DNA from: Thermohalobaculum sp039180675
GTDB taxonomy: Bacteria; Pseudomonadota; Alphaproteobacteria; Rhodobacterales; Rhodobacteraceae
NCBI GenBank assembly: GCA_039180675.1
Contig: JBCDDC010000009.1
Coordinates: forward strand, 1-64,000
DNA length: 64,000 nt
Reading direction: 5' to 3'
Shown: positions 16,297 to 25,644 of the stretch, in pieces
Layout: each line of letters begins with the position of its first letter
Numbering within the stretch: the first letter of the stretch is position 1
The notes under the pieces: model-generated
What the model was told of the DNA's origin: nothing
Seen by the model: the letters and a program-made list of their open reading frames with translations, nothing else
Databases searched by the model: none
Made by a program: the position numbers and the translations under genes

Positions 16297-18363
16297 TCAG
16301 GCGACCCCGAGGAGGGCGGGTTTCGCGCCTGTGCCGATCTCCTCAAACGACAGTACCGTGTTGCGAATCCCCTTGGCGTTCAACACGGTGCGCAGGAAGC
16401 GCCGTCTGCGCGAGGTGGTTGCGATGATCGGCTGGCGGCCTTTGGCGGCGGCTTCGGCGACCTTCTCGGCGACCGCGCCGGCGAGGCGGTTGAATTCCGA
16501 GGGCGGCAGGGCGACATCGGCGACGCCGTCCTCGCTTTCATGGCTGTGTTCGGTGAAAAGCTCCTCCCATTCCGGGGCGAGCTGGATCATGGGGAGCGTA
16601 CCGTCGGCTTCTGCGGCATCGGCGACGAGCTGGAAGCCCATGCGATGGCGCACATGCTCGGCGATGACTTCCGGTACCTGGCTGATATGGCGGGCCTCGC
16701 CGACGGCCTCGAGGATCAGGGGCAGATTGCGGACCGAGACGCATTCGCGGAGCAATTCGCGCAAGACGCCTTGCAGCAGATCGACCGGTACCTTGTCGGG
16801 AATGAACTCATCCAGCAGGCGGCGGTTTGCGGCGGCGCGTTGCGTGTCGGAGACGGCGACGAACTCATCGAGCAGCTTGCGGAGCGCGCGCCGCGAGAAG
16901 AGCCGCGCGAAGTTCTCCTTGATCGTTTCCAGGAGATGGGTCGCGACGACCTCGATCGGGGTGATCACCGGCAGGCCGGAGAGCGCGGCGCTCTCCTGAT
17001 CGTCCGGCGATATCCAGCGCGCGGGAGCGCCGTAGACCGGCTCCTTTACATCGTCGCCGGGCGGCGCGAGCGCGGTCTCGTCGTTCAGCAGGACCAGGCG
17101 GCGGTTGATGTCGAGGCTCGCGCGCGCGGTCTCGACCCCCTGGATCTTGATCACATAGGTTCCGTTCGGCAGGGTTGCGTTGTCGGTCAACCGGATCTCG
17201 GGGATCACGATGCCGTAGAGCCCGACGATGTGATTGCGCATGTTGGTGATGCGGTTCGAGAGGCCGGAGGCCTCGTCCATCACCGCGTTCACCATATCGG
17301 TTGAGAACTCGACATGGATCTCGTCCAGATCGAGCAGATCTCCGAGGGTCTGATTGGTGCTGTCGGGCTTGTCGAGCATTTCGTCGGGCTCCAGCGCCTG
17401 TTCCTCCGGCGGGCGGCTGGCGAGCCAGGCGGCGGTGCCGAGGACCGCGCTGCCGACCAAGAACGGCACCATCGGCAAGCCCGGTACTAGTGCAAGAAGC
17501 GCCATGACAGCGGCGACGGTGGAGAGCGCGCCGGGAAAGCTGCCAAGCTGGCTGATCAGCGCCTGATCGGTGGAGCCGAGATGCCCGCCCTTCGACAGCA
17601 GGAGGGCGGCGGCGATGGACAGGATCACGGCCGGGATCTGGTTCACCAACCCGTCGCCGACCGTCAGGATCGCATAAGTCTCGAACGCCTGGGAGACCGG
17701 CATGTCATGAACCAGGATCCCCATGGTCATGCCGATGATCAGGTTGAGGAGCGTGATCAGAAGACCCGCGATCGCGTCCCCTTTGACGAATTTCGATGCA
17801 CCGTCGAGCGAGCCAAAGAAGGTCGTTTCGTCCTGTTCCAGCTTGCGCCGGGCGCGGGCTTCCTCGTGATTGATTGCGCCCGCGGCCATGTCACTGTCAA
17901 TCGCGAGCTGTTTGCCGGGCATGCCATCGAGGGCGAAGCGCGCACCGACCTCTGCCATCCGGCCAGCGCCCTTCGTGATCACGATGAAGTTGACGATCAG
18001 CAGGACGCCGAAGACGACGAGGCCGAGGAAGATCGACCCGCCCATGACGAAATTCGCGAACCCCTCGATCACCTCGCCGGCAGCATGGGTGCCGTTGTGC
18101 CCCTCGCCAATGATCAGCTTGGTCGACGAGATGTTGAGCGAGAGACGCAACATCAGAGATGCAAGCAAAACGGTTGGAAACGCTGAGAAATCAAGCGGGC
18201 GCTGGATGAAGAGCGTATTGGTGAAGACGAGGATTGCCAGCGCGAAGGAGACCATCAGGCCGAGGTCGAGGATGAAGGCCGGTACCGGCAGGATCATCAT
18301 CACGATGATCGCCATCAGCGCGAGCGCCAGCAGGATGGTCGGCTGGTAGAGGCGCGCGCTCAT
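16297..18363 (-). CDS. flhA: Flagellar export gate protein FlhA
   Basis: FlhA forms the nonameric export ring. It has 688 residues: about eight N-terminal membrane segments including MILPVPAFILDLGLMVSFALAIL, the cytoplasmic FHIPEP-family loop (ARFALDGMPGKQLAIDSDMAAG), then from about residue 350 the large cytoplasmic docking domain for substrates and chaperones. Its ATG overlaps the stop codon of the transglycosylase gene. Confidence 0.97.
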   Translation of the reverse strand: MSARLYQPTILLALALMAIIVMMILPVPAFILDLGLMVSFALAILVFTNTLFIQRPLDFSAFPTVLLASLMLRLSLNISSTKLIIGEGHNGTHAAGEVIEGFANFVMGGSIFLGLVVFGVLLIVNFIVITKGAGRMAEVGARFALDGMPGKQLAIDSDMAAGAINHEEARARRKLEQDETTFFGSLDGASKFVKGDAIAGLLITLLNLIIGMTMGILVHDMPVSQAFETYAILTVGDGLVNQIPAVILSIAAALLLSKGGHLGSTDQALISQLGSFPGALSTVAAVMALLALVPGLPMVPFLVGSAVLGTAAWLASRPPEEQALEPDEMLDKPDSTNQTLGDLLDLDEIHVEFSTDMVNAVMDEASGLSNRITNMRNHIVGLYGIVIPEIRLTDNATLPNGTYVIKIQGVETARASLDINRRLVLLNDETALAPPGDDVKEPVYGAPARWISPDDQESAALSGLPVITPIEVVATHLLETIKENFARLFSRRALRKLLDEFVAVSDTQRAAANRRLLDEFIPDKVPVDLLQGVLRELLRECVSVRNLPLILEAVGEARHISQVPEVIAEHVRHRMGFQLVADAAEADGTLPMIQLAPEWEELFTEHSHESEDGVADVALPPSEFNRLAGAVAEKVAEAAAKGRQPIIATTSRRRRFLRTVLNAKGIRNTVLSFEEIGTGAKPALLGVA

Positions 18364-19094
18364 CGGGTGGGTGCCTGTTCAAACAGCGGCTTCGCTCGGG
18401 TCAGCAGGTTCTTGCCCCCGGTGAAGACGGTAAGCGCCACAGCGCCCGGCGTTCGTGCGTGTCGCGGGGCGGAAAGACGGACACCGAGCCCTGCGATGAG
18501 CATCTCAGGCGGCGTGTCCGATGGTTTTGGCTGGGGTTGGGGAAGATCCGAGGCTGCAGGGGCGAGGTTCGCGAAGATCCGCTCGAACCGGGCTGTGTAT
18601 TTCAAGGCGAGTTCGGGCGTACGCGAGTGGTACTTACCGACGGCGGTTGTCCAATCGCCGCCTTCCGCCTTTAGCGCCTTCAGGAACCGGGCTGCATAGT
18701 CGGCGTTCAGGGTCTGGTCGAACATGGTCTCGATCGAGTCGAACGCCTGGCCGTGCCAGCGGAAATTGATCTGGAAGCAGCCGACATCGAAGGAGCGCGC
18801 ACCCTTTGCGTGCCGGGTGAGGGCAAATTTGAGCGCCTCACCGCGGGTTTTGAACCAATGCCCGGCTCCCTCCATGTTCAGGGTCCAGGGCCAGGGCTGG
18901 AGAGTGCCGTTAACCGGGCGGCCGGTCTCGGTCCGGGTCAGGGCGCGAAGCACCTCCAGCGGAACGCCATGGCGCGCGCTGGCGGCGCGCGCGGCGGCAT
19001 CGCAGATCGCGGCTGTGGGGCGGCGGTCGCCCTGCGATCCGGTTGCCGGTAAGGCGATCAGCAGCGCGGTGGCGAGGACGAGAAGGCGGTGCAT
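18360..19094 (-). CDS. Lytic transglycosylase (SLT domain) embedded in the flagellar export operon
   Basis: This periplasmic muramidase probably opens peptidoglycan for rod assembly. From ATG 19094 it has 244 residues: a signal peptide (MHRLLVLATALLIALPATG), then an SLT-type domain with catalytic Glu56 in LTRTETGRP and the conserved VGCFQINFRWHG and KYHSRT segments, and a proline-rich C-terminal tail from about residue 180. It lies between fliQ (1-base gap) and flhA (4-base overlap). The flgJ in this island lacks a hydrolase domain, so this gene likely supplies that activity, as SltF does in Rhodobacter sphaeroides (family knowledge). Confidence 0.88.
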   Translation of the reverse strand: MHRLLVLATALLIALPATGSQGDRRPTAAICDAAARAASARHGVPLEVLRALTRTETGRPVNGTLQPWPWTLNMEGAGHWFKTRGEALKFALTRHAKGARSFDVGCFQINFRWHGQAFDSIETMFDQTLNADYAARFLKALKAEGGDWTTAVGKYHSRTPELALKYTARFERIFANLAPAASDLPQPQPKPSDTPPEMLIAGLGVRLSAPRHARTPGAVALTVFTGGKNLLTRAKPLFEQAPTR

Positions 19095-19095
19095 C

Positions 19096-19362
19096 TCAGC
19101 CGCCGCCGATGATCGGGATGAGCTCATCCTGATAGAGCCCGACGAGAAGGTTCGACATCCAGCTCAGCGTCAGCCAGATCGTCAGCGCCACGGCGCCGAG
19201 TTTCGGCACGAAGGTCAGCGTGAGTTCCTGGATCGAGGTCAGCGCCTGCAACAGGCCGATCGCAACGCCGACGATCAGGGCGATCGTCAGCGTCGGGAAC
19301 GCGACCATGAAGGTCACCCACAGCATTTGCCGTGTGATATCAAGCAGTTCTGCGCTGGTCAT
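19096..19362 (-). CDS. fliQ: Flagellar export protein FliQ
   Basis: The 88-residue protein has two membrane hairpins and the family pattern TLTIALIVGVAIGLLQALTSIQE followed by TLTFVPKLGAV. It is part of the FliPQR export core. It follows fliE by 21 bases in the flgB operon. Confidence 0.95.
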   Translation of the reverse strand: MTSAELLDITRQMLWVTFMVAFPTLTIALIVGVAIGLLQALTSIQELTLTFVPKLGAVALTIWLTLSWMSNLLVGLYQDELIPIIGGG

Positions 19363-19383
19363 GGGCCTGGGTCCAGAATGCCG

Positions 19384-19692
19384 TCAGACCGGCATGCGCA
19401 GAATTTCCTGATAGGCTTCAACCACCTTGTCGCGCACGGTGACCGCGGTCTGGACCGCCATCTCGGCGCTGGCGAGGGCTGCCACGACCGAATGGGGATC
19501 AGCGCGGCCGACCATCCCGGCCATGGCGGTCGTCTCGCCCTGGCGCAGTGTGTCGACGAAGCTCGTCGCCGTGCGGGCGAAGACCTGTTGCCCGGGGGCC
19601 TGCTGATTGGGTTGCTGAACCGGCGTGCCGGGGCGCAATGCGCCCTGCATTGACTGGTAGAGCCGGGTCGCCAGCGTTGAATTGAGCTCCAT
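19384..19692 (-). CDS. fliE: MS-ring/rod junction protein FliE
   Basis: FliE joins the MS ring to the proximal rod and is the first exported component. It has 102 residues from ATG 19692, with AGGAGG 5 bases upstream; the preceding TTG is less favoured. Features are FVDTLRQGE, SAEMAVQTAVTVRDKVVEAYQEILRMPV at the C-terminus, and no signal peptide. It lies in the flgB-flgC-fliE block as in most flagellar systems. Confidence 0.93.
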   Translation of the reverse strand: MELNSTLATRLYQSMQGALRPGTPVQQPNQQAPGQQVFARTATSFVDTLRQGETTAMAGMVGRADPHSVVAALASAEMAVQTAVTVRDKVVEAYQEILRMPV

Positions 19693-19733
19693 CAAAACCT
19701 CCTATTCGATGTCGCGCGGGGCGGACGCCGTTC

Positions 19734-20123
19734 TCAGCGTCTCAAAAGTTCGAAGAGGGAATTCAGCATGCCGCGAGACTGATCGAACATCCTGAGATTC
19801 GCTTCATAGCTGCGCCGGCTTTCGCGGGCGTCGGCCATCTCGATGATCAGGTCGACATTTGAACCGTCGTAGTAGCCCTGCTCGTCTGCCATGGGATGGG
19901 CGGGCTCGAAGACACGTTCAAGCTCGGAACGGTCGAGCCGGACGCGGCCTGGAACCACGGCGCGGGCGTCCTCCTGCCTGTGCACTTCCTCGAAGCTGAT
20001 CGTCTTGCGTCGATAACCGGGCGTGTCGGCGTTGGCGATGTTCTCGGAGATCAAGCGCAACCGTGTGGTTTGCGAATCCATACCGCTGGTGGCCGCTGTC
20101 ATGCTGCGCATCAGGTCGCTCAA
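19734..20123 (-). CDS. flgC: Proximal rod protein FlgC
   Basis: A rod component of 129 residues. The flagellar rod N-terminal domain LRLISENIANADTPGYRRK and the C-terminal NVDLIIEMADARESRRSYEANLRMF are both present. The start is TTG 20123, with GGAG 7 bases upstream; an ATG at 20111 would shorten the conserved N-terminal helix. Confidence 0.95.
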   Translation of the reverse strand: MSDLMRSMTAATSGMDSQTTRLRLISENIANADTPGYRRKTISFEEVHRQEDARAVVPGRVRLDRSELERVFEPAHPMADEQGYYDGSNVDLIIEMADARESRRSYEANLRMFDQSRGMLNSLFELLRR

Positions 20124-20135
20124 GATCGGTCTCCG

Positions 20136-20564
20136 TTAGTTTTGCCGGCCGAGGGCGGCGCGGAGCATGCCCATGGATTTCTGCATGATGCCGAGGGCCA
20201 TTTCGTGCTGGAGCCTTGCCTCGGCTGCCCGGCCGAGCTGATCCTCGATTGCGACGGTGTTGCCGTTCGGGCTTTCTGCGCCGACCTGGCTGATCGCGAG
20301 AGCCTCCATTTGGCGCAGGCCCGGAATCCCGGAGGCGACGGTCTGAAAACCCGTATGCCCGGCGCGGGTTGCAGCCGGAGAAAAGGCGGTCGCACGCTCT
20401 GGCTCGCCTGGTGCCTTGTAGAGTTCGGCAAAGGGCAGCACATCGCGGGCGCGGTAATTCGGAGTGTCGGCATTGGCCACGTTCTCAGTGATCAACGCCT
20501 GTCTCGTGGCCGCGTGCCTGGTGAGGCTGCGCGCCATATCGATAATGGTCAGCGGGTTCTCCAA
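20136..20564 (-). CDS. flgB: Proximal rod protein FlgB
   Basis: A rod component of 142 residues with ARSLTRHAATRQALITENVANADTPNYRARD at the N-terminus, shown here as family signature positions 10-40, and a C-terminal helix. The start is TTG 20564 with GGAG 7 bases upstream, fitting the family N-terminus. It is the first gene of the long minus-strand operon flgB-flgC-fliE-fliQ-slt-flhA-fliR-flhB-orf130. Confidence 0.94.
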   Translation of the reverse strand: MENPLTIIDMARSLTRHAATRQALITENVANADTPNYRARDVLPFAELYKAPGEPERATAFSPAATRAGHTGFQTVASGIPGLRQMEALAISQVGAESPNGNTVAIEDQLGRAAEARLQHEMALGIMQKSMGMLRAALGRQN

Positions 20565-20656
20565 CGGGGTTCTCCGTCCGGTTTCGCAAGCCCGTCTTAA
20601 TGATCAAGCGTTTATGAGAGGTAACTCGCGCGGGAGAATCTCGGAGGAGACATGTG
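20565..20656. promoter_or_regulatory. Divergent promoter region flgB / fliI
   Basis: A 92-base gap between the flgB operon (minus) and fliI (plus). On the minus strand TTAAGACGGG (20591-20600) lies about 27 bases before the flgB start; TTAAGACGG also occurs before motA. GGAGGA at 20643-20648 is the fliI ribosome site. No TTAA-N7-TTAA pair was found here. Confidence 0.5.
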
Positions 20657-21988
20657 ATGGACCTGGCCCGGCTCGAAGCAGAACTCAGAGCATTGCCGCA
20701 GACCTGGCGGTGCGGGCGGGTGATCGCGGCCGACGGAGCCTCGATCACGATTGCGGGCCTGGGTGCGAAGGCCCGGATCGGCGATCAGGTGCGCCTCGCG
20801 CTAGATCCGCGCGCCGAGGGGCCGACCGGCGAGATCATCGCGCTTGACGGTGGCGAGGCGCGGGCGATGGTGCTGGATCCTACAAAAGGCGTCGCGCTGG
20901 ATGATCTGGTTTGGCTGATCCCGGAACCGAAGCTGCGCCCCTGTGACGGCTGGGTCGGTCGGGTCATCGATGCGTTCGGTCAGCCGCTGGACGACAAGCC
21001 GCTGCCGAACGGGCCGGTGGCCGTGGATATTCGCGCGCCTGCGCCGGCGGCCACGCGCCGGGAGCGTTTGGGCGCACAGATCGCGACCGGGCTCGCGGTC
21101 ACGGACACGCTGCTGCCAATCGCGCGGGGCCAGCGGATCGGGGTCTTTTCCGGTTCAGGTGTCGGCAAATCACAGCTTTTATCCGGGCTGGCGCGCGGGG
21201 TGGAGGCCGACATCGTGGTCTTTGCCCTGATCGGAGAGAGGGGGCGCGACCTGTTGGAGTTCCTTGACCGTGGGCTTGGACCCGAGGCACGGGCTCGTTC
21301 CGTGGTCTTGGCGGCGACATCGGATCAGTCTGCGCTCTTGCGCCGCCGTGCGCTTTGGTCCGCGATGGCGGTTGCCGAGCATTTCCGCAGCCATGGCAAG
21401 CATGTGCTGCTGATCGTCGATTCGCTGACCCGTTTTGCCGAGGCGCATCGCGAGGTTGCACTGACGGCCGGGGAGCCGCCGACGCTGCGCGCCTTTCCGC
21501 CTTCGACGACCAATCTCATCGCCAGCGCGACCGAGCGCGCTGGACCTGGTGAGGTGGGGCAGGGGGCGATCACCGCGATCTTCTCGGTCCTGGTGGCTGG
21601 ATCGGACATGGAGGAGCCGATCGCGGATATCACGCGCGGTCTGCTGGATGGTCATATCGTGCTGGAACGCGAGATCGCCGAGCGGGGGCGTTTCCCGGCG
21701 ATCGATGCGGTGCGGTCAGTGTCGCGCTCGCTGCCCTGGGTCGTGGGGGAGGAAGAAGGGCGGCTGATCAACCGGGCGCGGGCGTTGTTGAGCGCCTATG
21801 AGAAGGCCCGGCCGATGGTACAGACAGGGCTCTATGTCGCGGGGTCCGATCCAGCGGTGGATGCGGCGGTTGCGGCGTTTGAGAGGCTCGACGCGTTTAT
21901 CGCCGAGGCAAGTCCTAGCGGACCGGCGGCCAGTTTCGCGCGTCTTGCGGAGCTGTTGGACGAGGGGGCGGACGAAGCCCCCGATTGA
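20657..21988 (+). CDS. fliI: Flagellar export ATPase FliI
   Basis: FliI is the F1-beta-like hexameric ATPase that energises substrate release to the export gate. It has 443 residues from ATG 20657 (GTG 20654 is possible). Walker A is GVFSGSGVGKSQLL, Walker B is in HVLLIVDSLTRFAEAHREV, and PVAVDIRAPAP and DTLLPIARGQRIG are family signatures. It stands alone on the plus strand between two minus-strand operons and converges on flgI with a 3-base gap. Confidence 0.96.
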   Translation: MDLARLEAELRALPQTWRCGRVIAADGASITIAGLGAKARIGDQVRLALDPRAEGPTGEIIALDGGEARAMVLDPTKGVALDDLVWLIPEPKLRPCDGWVGRVIDAFGQPLDDKPLPNGPVAVDIRAPAPAATRRERLGAQIATGLAVTDTLLPIARGQRIGVFSGSGVGKSQLLSGLARGVEADIVVFALIGERGRDLLEFLDRGLGPEARARSVVLAATSDQSALLRRRALWSAMAVAEHFRSHGKHVLLIVDSLTRFAEAHREVALTAGEPPTLRAFPPSTTNLIASATERAGPGEVGQGAITAIFSVLVAGSDMEEPIADITRGLLDGHIVLEREIAERGRFPAIDAVRSVSRSLPWVVGEEEGRLINRARALLSAYEKARPMVQTGLYVAGSDPAVDAAVAAFERLDAFIAEASPSGPAASFARLAELLDEGADEAPD

Positions 21989-21991
21989 GAT

Positions 21992-23098
21992 CTATTGGAG
22001 CACGAATTCGGCGTGCAGGGCGCCCGCGGCCTTGATCGCGCTCAGGATGTCGATCATGTCGCGGGTGGTGACGCCCAATGCGTTCAGCCCCTCGACGAGA
22101 TTGGCGAGCGACACGGTGTCCTGGACGATGGCGAGACCGGTCCCTGGGCCTTCTTCGATCTCGGCTTCCGTGCGTGGGACGACGACGGTCTCGCCTTCGC
22201 CGAATGGGCTCGGCTGGATCGCGATGGGTGTTTCGCGGATCCTGAGCGTCAGGCTGCCATGGCTGATGGCGACACGGCTGATGCGCACGTCGTCGCCCAG
22301 AACCACGGTGCCTGAGCGCTGATCGACCACAACGCGGGCCTTGCGCTCGGCCCGGATCGGCAGGTTCTCGATCCGGGCGATCAGTTCGGCGGGTGAGCGG
22401 ACATTGGCCCGGCGGACATCCAAGACGACAGTGCCGGAATCCTGCATCAAAGCCAGATCCAGGCCAAGGCGCGTGTTGATGCCGTCGGCGATCCGCGCTG
22501 CTGTTGTGAAATCTGGCTCGCGCAGGGCGAGCCGGAGAGAGTCGAGGCTGGCGAGGTTGAAGTCGATCTCGAGTTCCACCCGACCGCCATCGGGGATCAC
22601 CCCGGCGGTCGGCACACCCTGGGTGGTGCGGGCAGCCTCGCCTTCGACAGAAAATCCGCCTGCGATGATCGAACCCTGCGCCACGGCGTAGATCTGACCG
22701 TCGGCGGCGTTCAGCGGGGTCATGATAAGGGTGCCGCCAAGCAGGCTGGTCGCGTCGCCGATGGCCGAAACGGTGACATCGATCTGGCTGCCAGCTCGGG
22801 CAAAGGCCGGAAGTTCCGCGGTGACCAGCACGGCGGCGACGTTGCGCGGGCGGAAGCGTTCGCCCGTCACGTTGATCCCCAGCCGTTCCAGCAGGTTGAC
22901 CAGGGCCTCCTCGGTGAATGGTGAGTTCCGCAATCCGTCGCCGGTGCCGTCGAGGCCGACGACGAGGCCGTAGCCGACGAGATCGTTGCCGCGGACACCG
23001 TCGAAATCGACGATGTCTTTCAAGCGGACTTCGGTGGCCTGGGCGGCATGGGAGAGAAGACCCAGAACGGCCAGGCAGGCGATGATCCTTCTGATCAT
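21992..23098 (-). CDS. flgI: Flagellar P-ring protein FlgI
   Basis: FlgI forms the periplasmic P ring around the rod. It has 368 residues, with a signal peptide (MIRRIIACLAVLGLLSHAAQA) and the family opening VRLKDIVDFDGVRGNDLVGYGLVVGLDGTGD. RARVVVDQRSGTVVLGDDVRIS-type strands follow, and LVEGLNALGVTTRDMIDILSAIK near the C-terminus. It is the last gene of the flgE-flgK-flgL-flgI block. Confidence 0.97.
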   Translation of the reverse strand: MIRRIIACLAVLGLLSHAAQATEVRLKDIVDFDGVRGNDLVGYGLVVGLDGTGDGLRNSPFTEEALVNLLERLGINVTGERFRPRNVAAVLVTAELPAFARAGSQIDVTVSAIGDATSLLGGTLIMTPLNAADGQIYAVAQGSIIAGGFSVEGEAARTTQGVPTAGVIPDGGRVELEIDFNLASLDSLRLALREPDFTTAARIADGINTRLGLDLALMQDSGTVVLDVRRANVRSPAELIARIENLPIRAERKARVVVDQRSGTVVLGDDVRISRVAISHGSLTLRIRETPIAIQPSPFGEGETVVVPRTEAEIEEGPGTGLAIVQDTVSLANLVEGLNALGVTTRDMIDILSAIKAAGALHAEFVLQ

Positions 23099-23105
23099 GG
23101 AGCCC

Positions 23106-24116
23106 CTATCGCAGGAAGTTGTTGAGGTTCAGTTGTGAAAGCCGGGCGGTGATTGCGAAAATGGTCTGAAGTTGCTGCTCCAGCGAGGTCAATTCGGTCG
23201 CGGCCTCGAACTGGTCGCGCTGGACGATGGCGTTGAGCGCCTGGTTGAGGAAGGTGCGCTCCCCTTCGGTACGTACGCTGGCGACCTCGATCCGCTCTTC
23301 CGCGACGCCGAGGGCGGCGCGCACGTCGATGACCTCCGGTGTTGCAGCGATCGCGCTTTCGGCGGCTTCGCGGAGGACAAGGAGACGGCTGCCATCATCG
23401 GCATTCGTGAAACTGCCCTCGGCGCCTACAACCGCGAGCGCGAGGCTGCGCAGGGCGCCGCGGATCCGCTCATCATCGGCACGGACCGCATAATCGAGCC
23501 GGGCGCCTTCGGCGAGTTCGACGGCAGGGGCGTCGTTGACCGAGCCGACATAGCCGGTTGCCTCGAAGCCGCCGCCCGGGGCGAAATAGGCATCGACCAC
23601 GGCGATCACCGTGCCTGCGTCCGGTGCGGCTGCGGTCAGGGTCTGGATTTCTGCCAGGATCTGATCGCCTGGCGCCAGCGCAGCCTGATCGCTGGCGGCG
23701 CCCGCGAACAGGGAGCGTCCGCTAAAGCGCGTGTTGAGCGCCGAGACCGCGGTCTCGAACGCCTCGCGGGCGGGCAGGGCCTTGCGGTCGGCCGAAGAGA
23801 TATCGTTGATCGAGACGGAAGCGAGAAGCTCAGGCCCGAACGTCTCGATCGCGCCCTGTACGACGCCAAGGGCCTCCTGCGCCGTCGCGGCGCGCGAGCC
23901 TGCGATGTCGAGGATGCCTGCGCGGCTGTCGTTGAGTGTGAGCGCGCGTTCGAGCCCGGCGATACGGGCGGGATTGTTGTTGCTCGCCGCGATGATGTCG
24001 GCGTAGCGGCCCGTCGTGGTCTCTTCGCTCGCGCGCACGAGGTCAGATGAGACTTGCGCGACCCGGCGTTGCAGCCGGCCGGACGCCAAAAGATCGGGAA
24101 GGCCTAGGAACTCCAT
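23106..24116 (-). CDS. flgL: Hook-filament junction protein FlgL
   Basis: The 336-residue flagellin-like protein joins hook to filament. The N-terminal helix (RRVAQVSSDLVRASEETTTGRYAD) and C-terminal helices (AATELTSLEQQLQTIFAITARLSQLNLNNFLR) have the heptad character of the flagellin D0/D1 core. It lies 12 bases after flgK and 7 bases before flgI. Confidence 0.92.
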   Translation of the reverse strand: MEFLGLPDLLASGRLQRRVAQVSSDLVRASEETTTGRYADIIAASNNNPARIAGLERALTLNDSRAGILDIAGSRAATAQEALGVVQGAIETFGPELLASVSINDISSADRKALPAREAFETAVSALNTRFSGRSLFAGAASDQAALAPGDQILAEIQTLTAAAPDAGTVIAVVDAYFAPGGGFEATGYVGSVNDAPAVELAEGARLDYAVRADDERIRGALRSLALAVVGAEGSFTNADDGSRLLVLREAAESAIAATPEVIDVRAALGVAEERIEVASVRTEGERTFLNQALNAIVQRDQFEAATELTSLEQQLQTIFAITARLSQLNLNNFLR

Positions 24117-24128
24117 GCCGGTTCTCCT

Positions 24129-25595
24129 TTAAAGGTTGACGAGCCGGGCGAGGAGATCGTCGATCACCTCGATCACGCGGGCATTGGCCTGAAAATTCTG
24201 CTCGACCAGCAGGAGGCGGGAGAGCTCCCGGTCCGTATCAATGCCGGTAACGGCGCGTTCCGAGTCGCGAAGTGCATCGGTTCGGCCCTGTTGCTGGAGC
24301 CGGTCTTCCTCGGCAAGTGCGGCGTCGGCGAGGAGCAGGCCCGAGAGATCGGCGACCAGTTCCCCCGCCCCTTGGACACCGGAAATGCCGGTCGCGGCGG
24401 GCGCGGTGCGAAGATCTCGCAGCGCATCCTGCAGCCCTCGTAGGACGGTCGCATTGCCGGCCTCACCAGGGGCCGGGGCATTGAGCCCGTCGCGCAGGCG
24501 TGTCGGGTCCCCGCCGGCGAAAGGATCGACCGCTGCATTCAGGGCGATCCGGCTGCCAAGTCCGAGCGTGTTGGCCGGGTCAAACGCGGCGCCCGCATCT
24601 GTAAAGAGCCCGGGGTCGCCGGGGGCGAGGGTCGCATCCTCCGGCAAATCCTGTACGCGCCCGACCAGATCCACGGCAAGACCATCGATCTGGTCGATAA
24701 TGTCGGGCAGGGTGCGGTCGCGTAACTCGAATGCGGCGCTGAGGCTGCCGCCGTCGAGCAAGCCCCGATCCCCGCCGAGGCCGATTTCGATGGGGCGGCC
24801 TTCGATGGACAGGCCAGACAGTGTTCCGGCGCCGATGGAACGATCGGGCGTCACGACCGGTGTGTTTACAAATTCAAGCTGGAAGGCGCGGCCGTCGAGG
24901 AGCTGACCGCCATTGCGGCCGAAGAGTGCGACCTCGCCACCATCTCGCCTCACTGCCCGGATCGGGATCATGCCGGAGATCTCGTCGATCAGGCGCTGGC
25001 GCTCATCCTGGAGGGCTGAGCTGTCCAGGCCGGCGAGGGTGCGGCTACGGATTTCGGCATTCAGGGCTTCGATCTCGCCGAGATTGCGGTTGATGATCGT
25101 TACCTGCCTCTCGATCGAGGCGTCTGTTTCCGAGCGCAGGGTGTTAACTTCGATCGCTGCACGATTGATTTGATTGGCGTAATCGCTGGCACTTACCGCA
25201 ACGTTATTGAGGAGTGCGGGACTTTCCGGCGAGTCCGCAGCTTCGCCTAAGGCCCGGTCCAACGCATCGGCCAGAGAGGTCAGGGATTGCGGGTCGCCGG
25301 GTTCGCCCACGACCGAGGCGATGCGGCTCAGACTGTCGGAGATCAGACTGCGTCGCCCGCTTTCCGCGTCAGCGAGCCGGCGGGATTCAGTCAACGCGGG
25401 ATTGGCTGCGCGATCGATGCCGGCAATCCGGACCCCGGCGCCGAACCCGCCCGCATTTGCGGAGGTCACTATCACATCGCGCCGACCGTATCCTTCGGAA
25501 AGCGCGTTGGCCACATTGTCGGAGATGATGTCCGTCTGACGCGAGTTGACGCTGAGCCCGCTCAGAGCGTTGTTCAGGGCGATGGACAGTGACAT
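24129..25595 (-). CDS. flgK: Hook-filament junction protein FlgK
   Basis: FlgK (488 residues) caps the hook for filament growth. The N-terminal SIALNNALSGLSVNSRQTDIISDNVANA and C-terminal ELSRLLLVEQNFQANARVIEVIDDLLARLVNL are typical. It is shorter than enterobacterial FlgK (about 545 residues) but in the range of Rhodobacterales proteins. It is followed by flgL. Confidence 0.94.
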   Translation of the reverse strand: MSLSIALNNALSGLSVNSRQTDIISDNVANALSEGYGRRDVIVTSANAGGFGAGVRIAGIDRAANPALTESRRLADAESGRRSLISDSLSRIASVVGEPGDPQSLTSLADALDRALGEAADSPESPALLNNVAVSASDYANQINRAAIEVNTLRSETDASIERQVTIINRNLGEIEALNAEIRSRTLAGLDSSALQDERQRLIDEISGMIPIRAVRRDGGEVALFGRNGGQLLDGRAFQLEFVNTPVVTPDRSIGAGTLSGLSIEGRPIEIGLGGDRGLLDGGSLSAAFELRDRTLPDIIDQIDGLAVDLVGRVQDLPEDATLAPGDPGLFTDAGAAFDPANTLGLGSRIALNAAVDPFAGGDPTRLRDGLNAPAPGEAGNATVLRGLQDALRDLRTAPAATGISGVQGAGELVADLSGLLLADAALAEEDRLQQQGRTDALRDSERAVTGIDTDRELSRLLLVEQNFQANARVIEVIDDLLARLVNL

Positions 25596-25644
25596 AGGGC
25601 CGCTCCTTCCAGAGCCCGGGGCGGGTCATCGCCCGCCCTGGTCC

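Noticed and set aside
14201..17304. Long open frames on the plus strand opposite flhB, fliR and flhA (including one of about 636 codons)
   Set aside because: They are antisense to clearly conserved flagellar genes, have Arg/Gly/Asp-rich composition typical of GC-rich shadow frames, and lack good ribosome sites.
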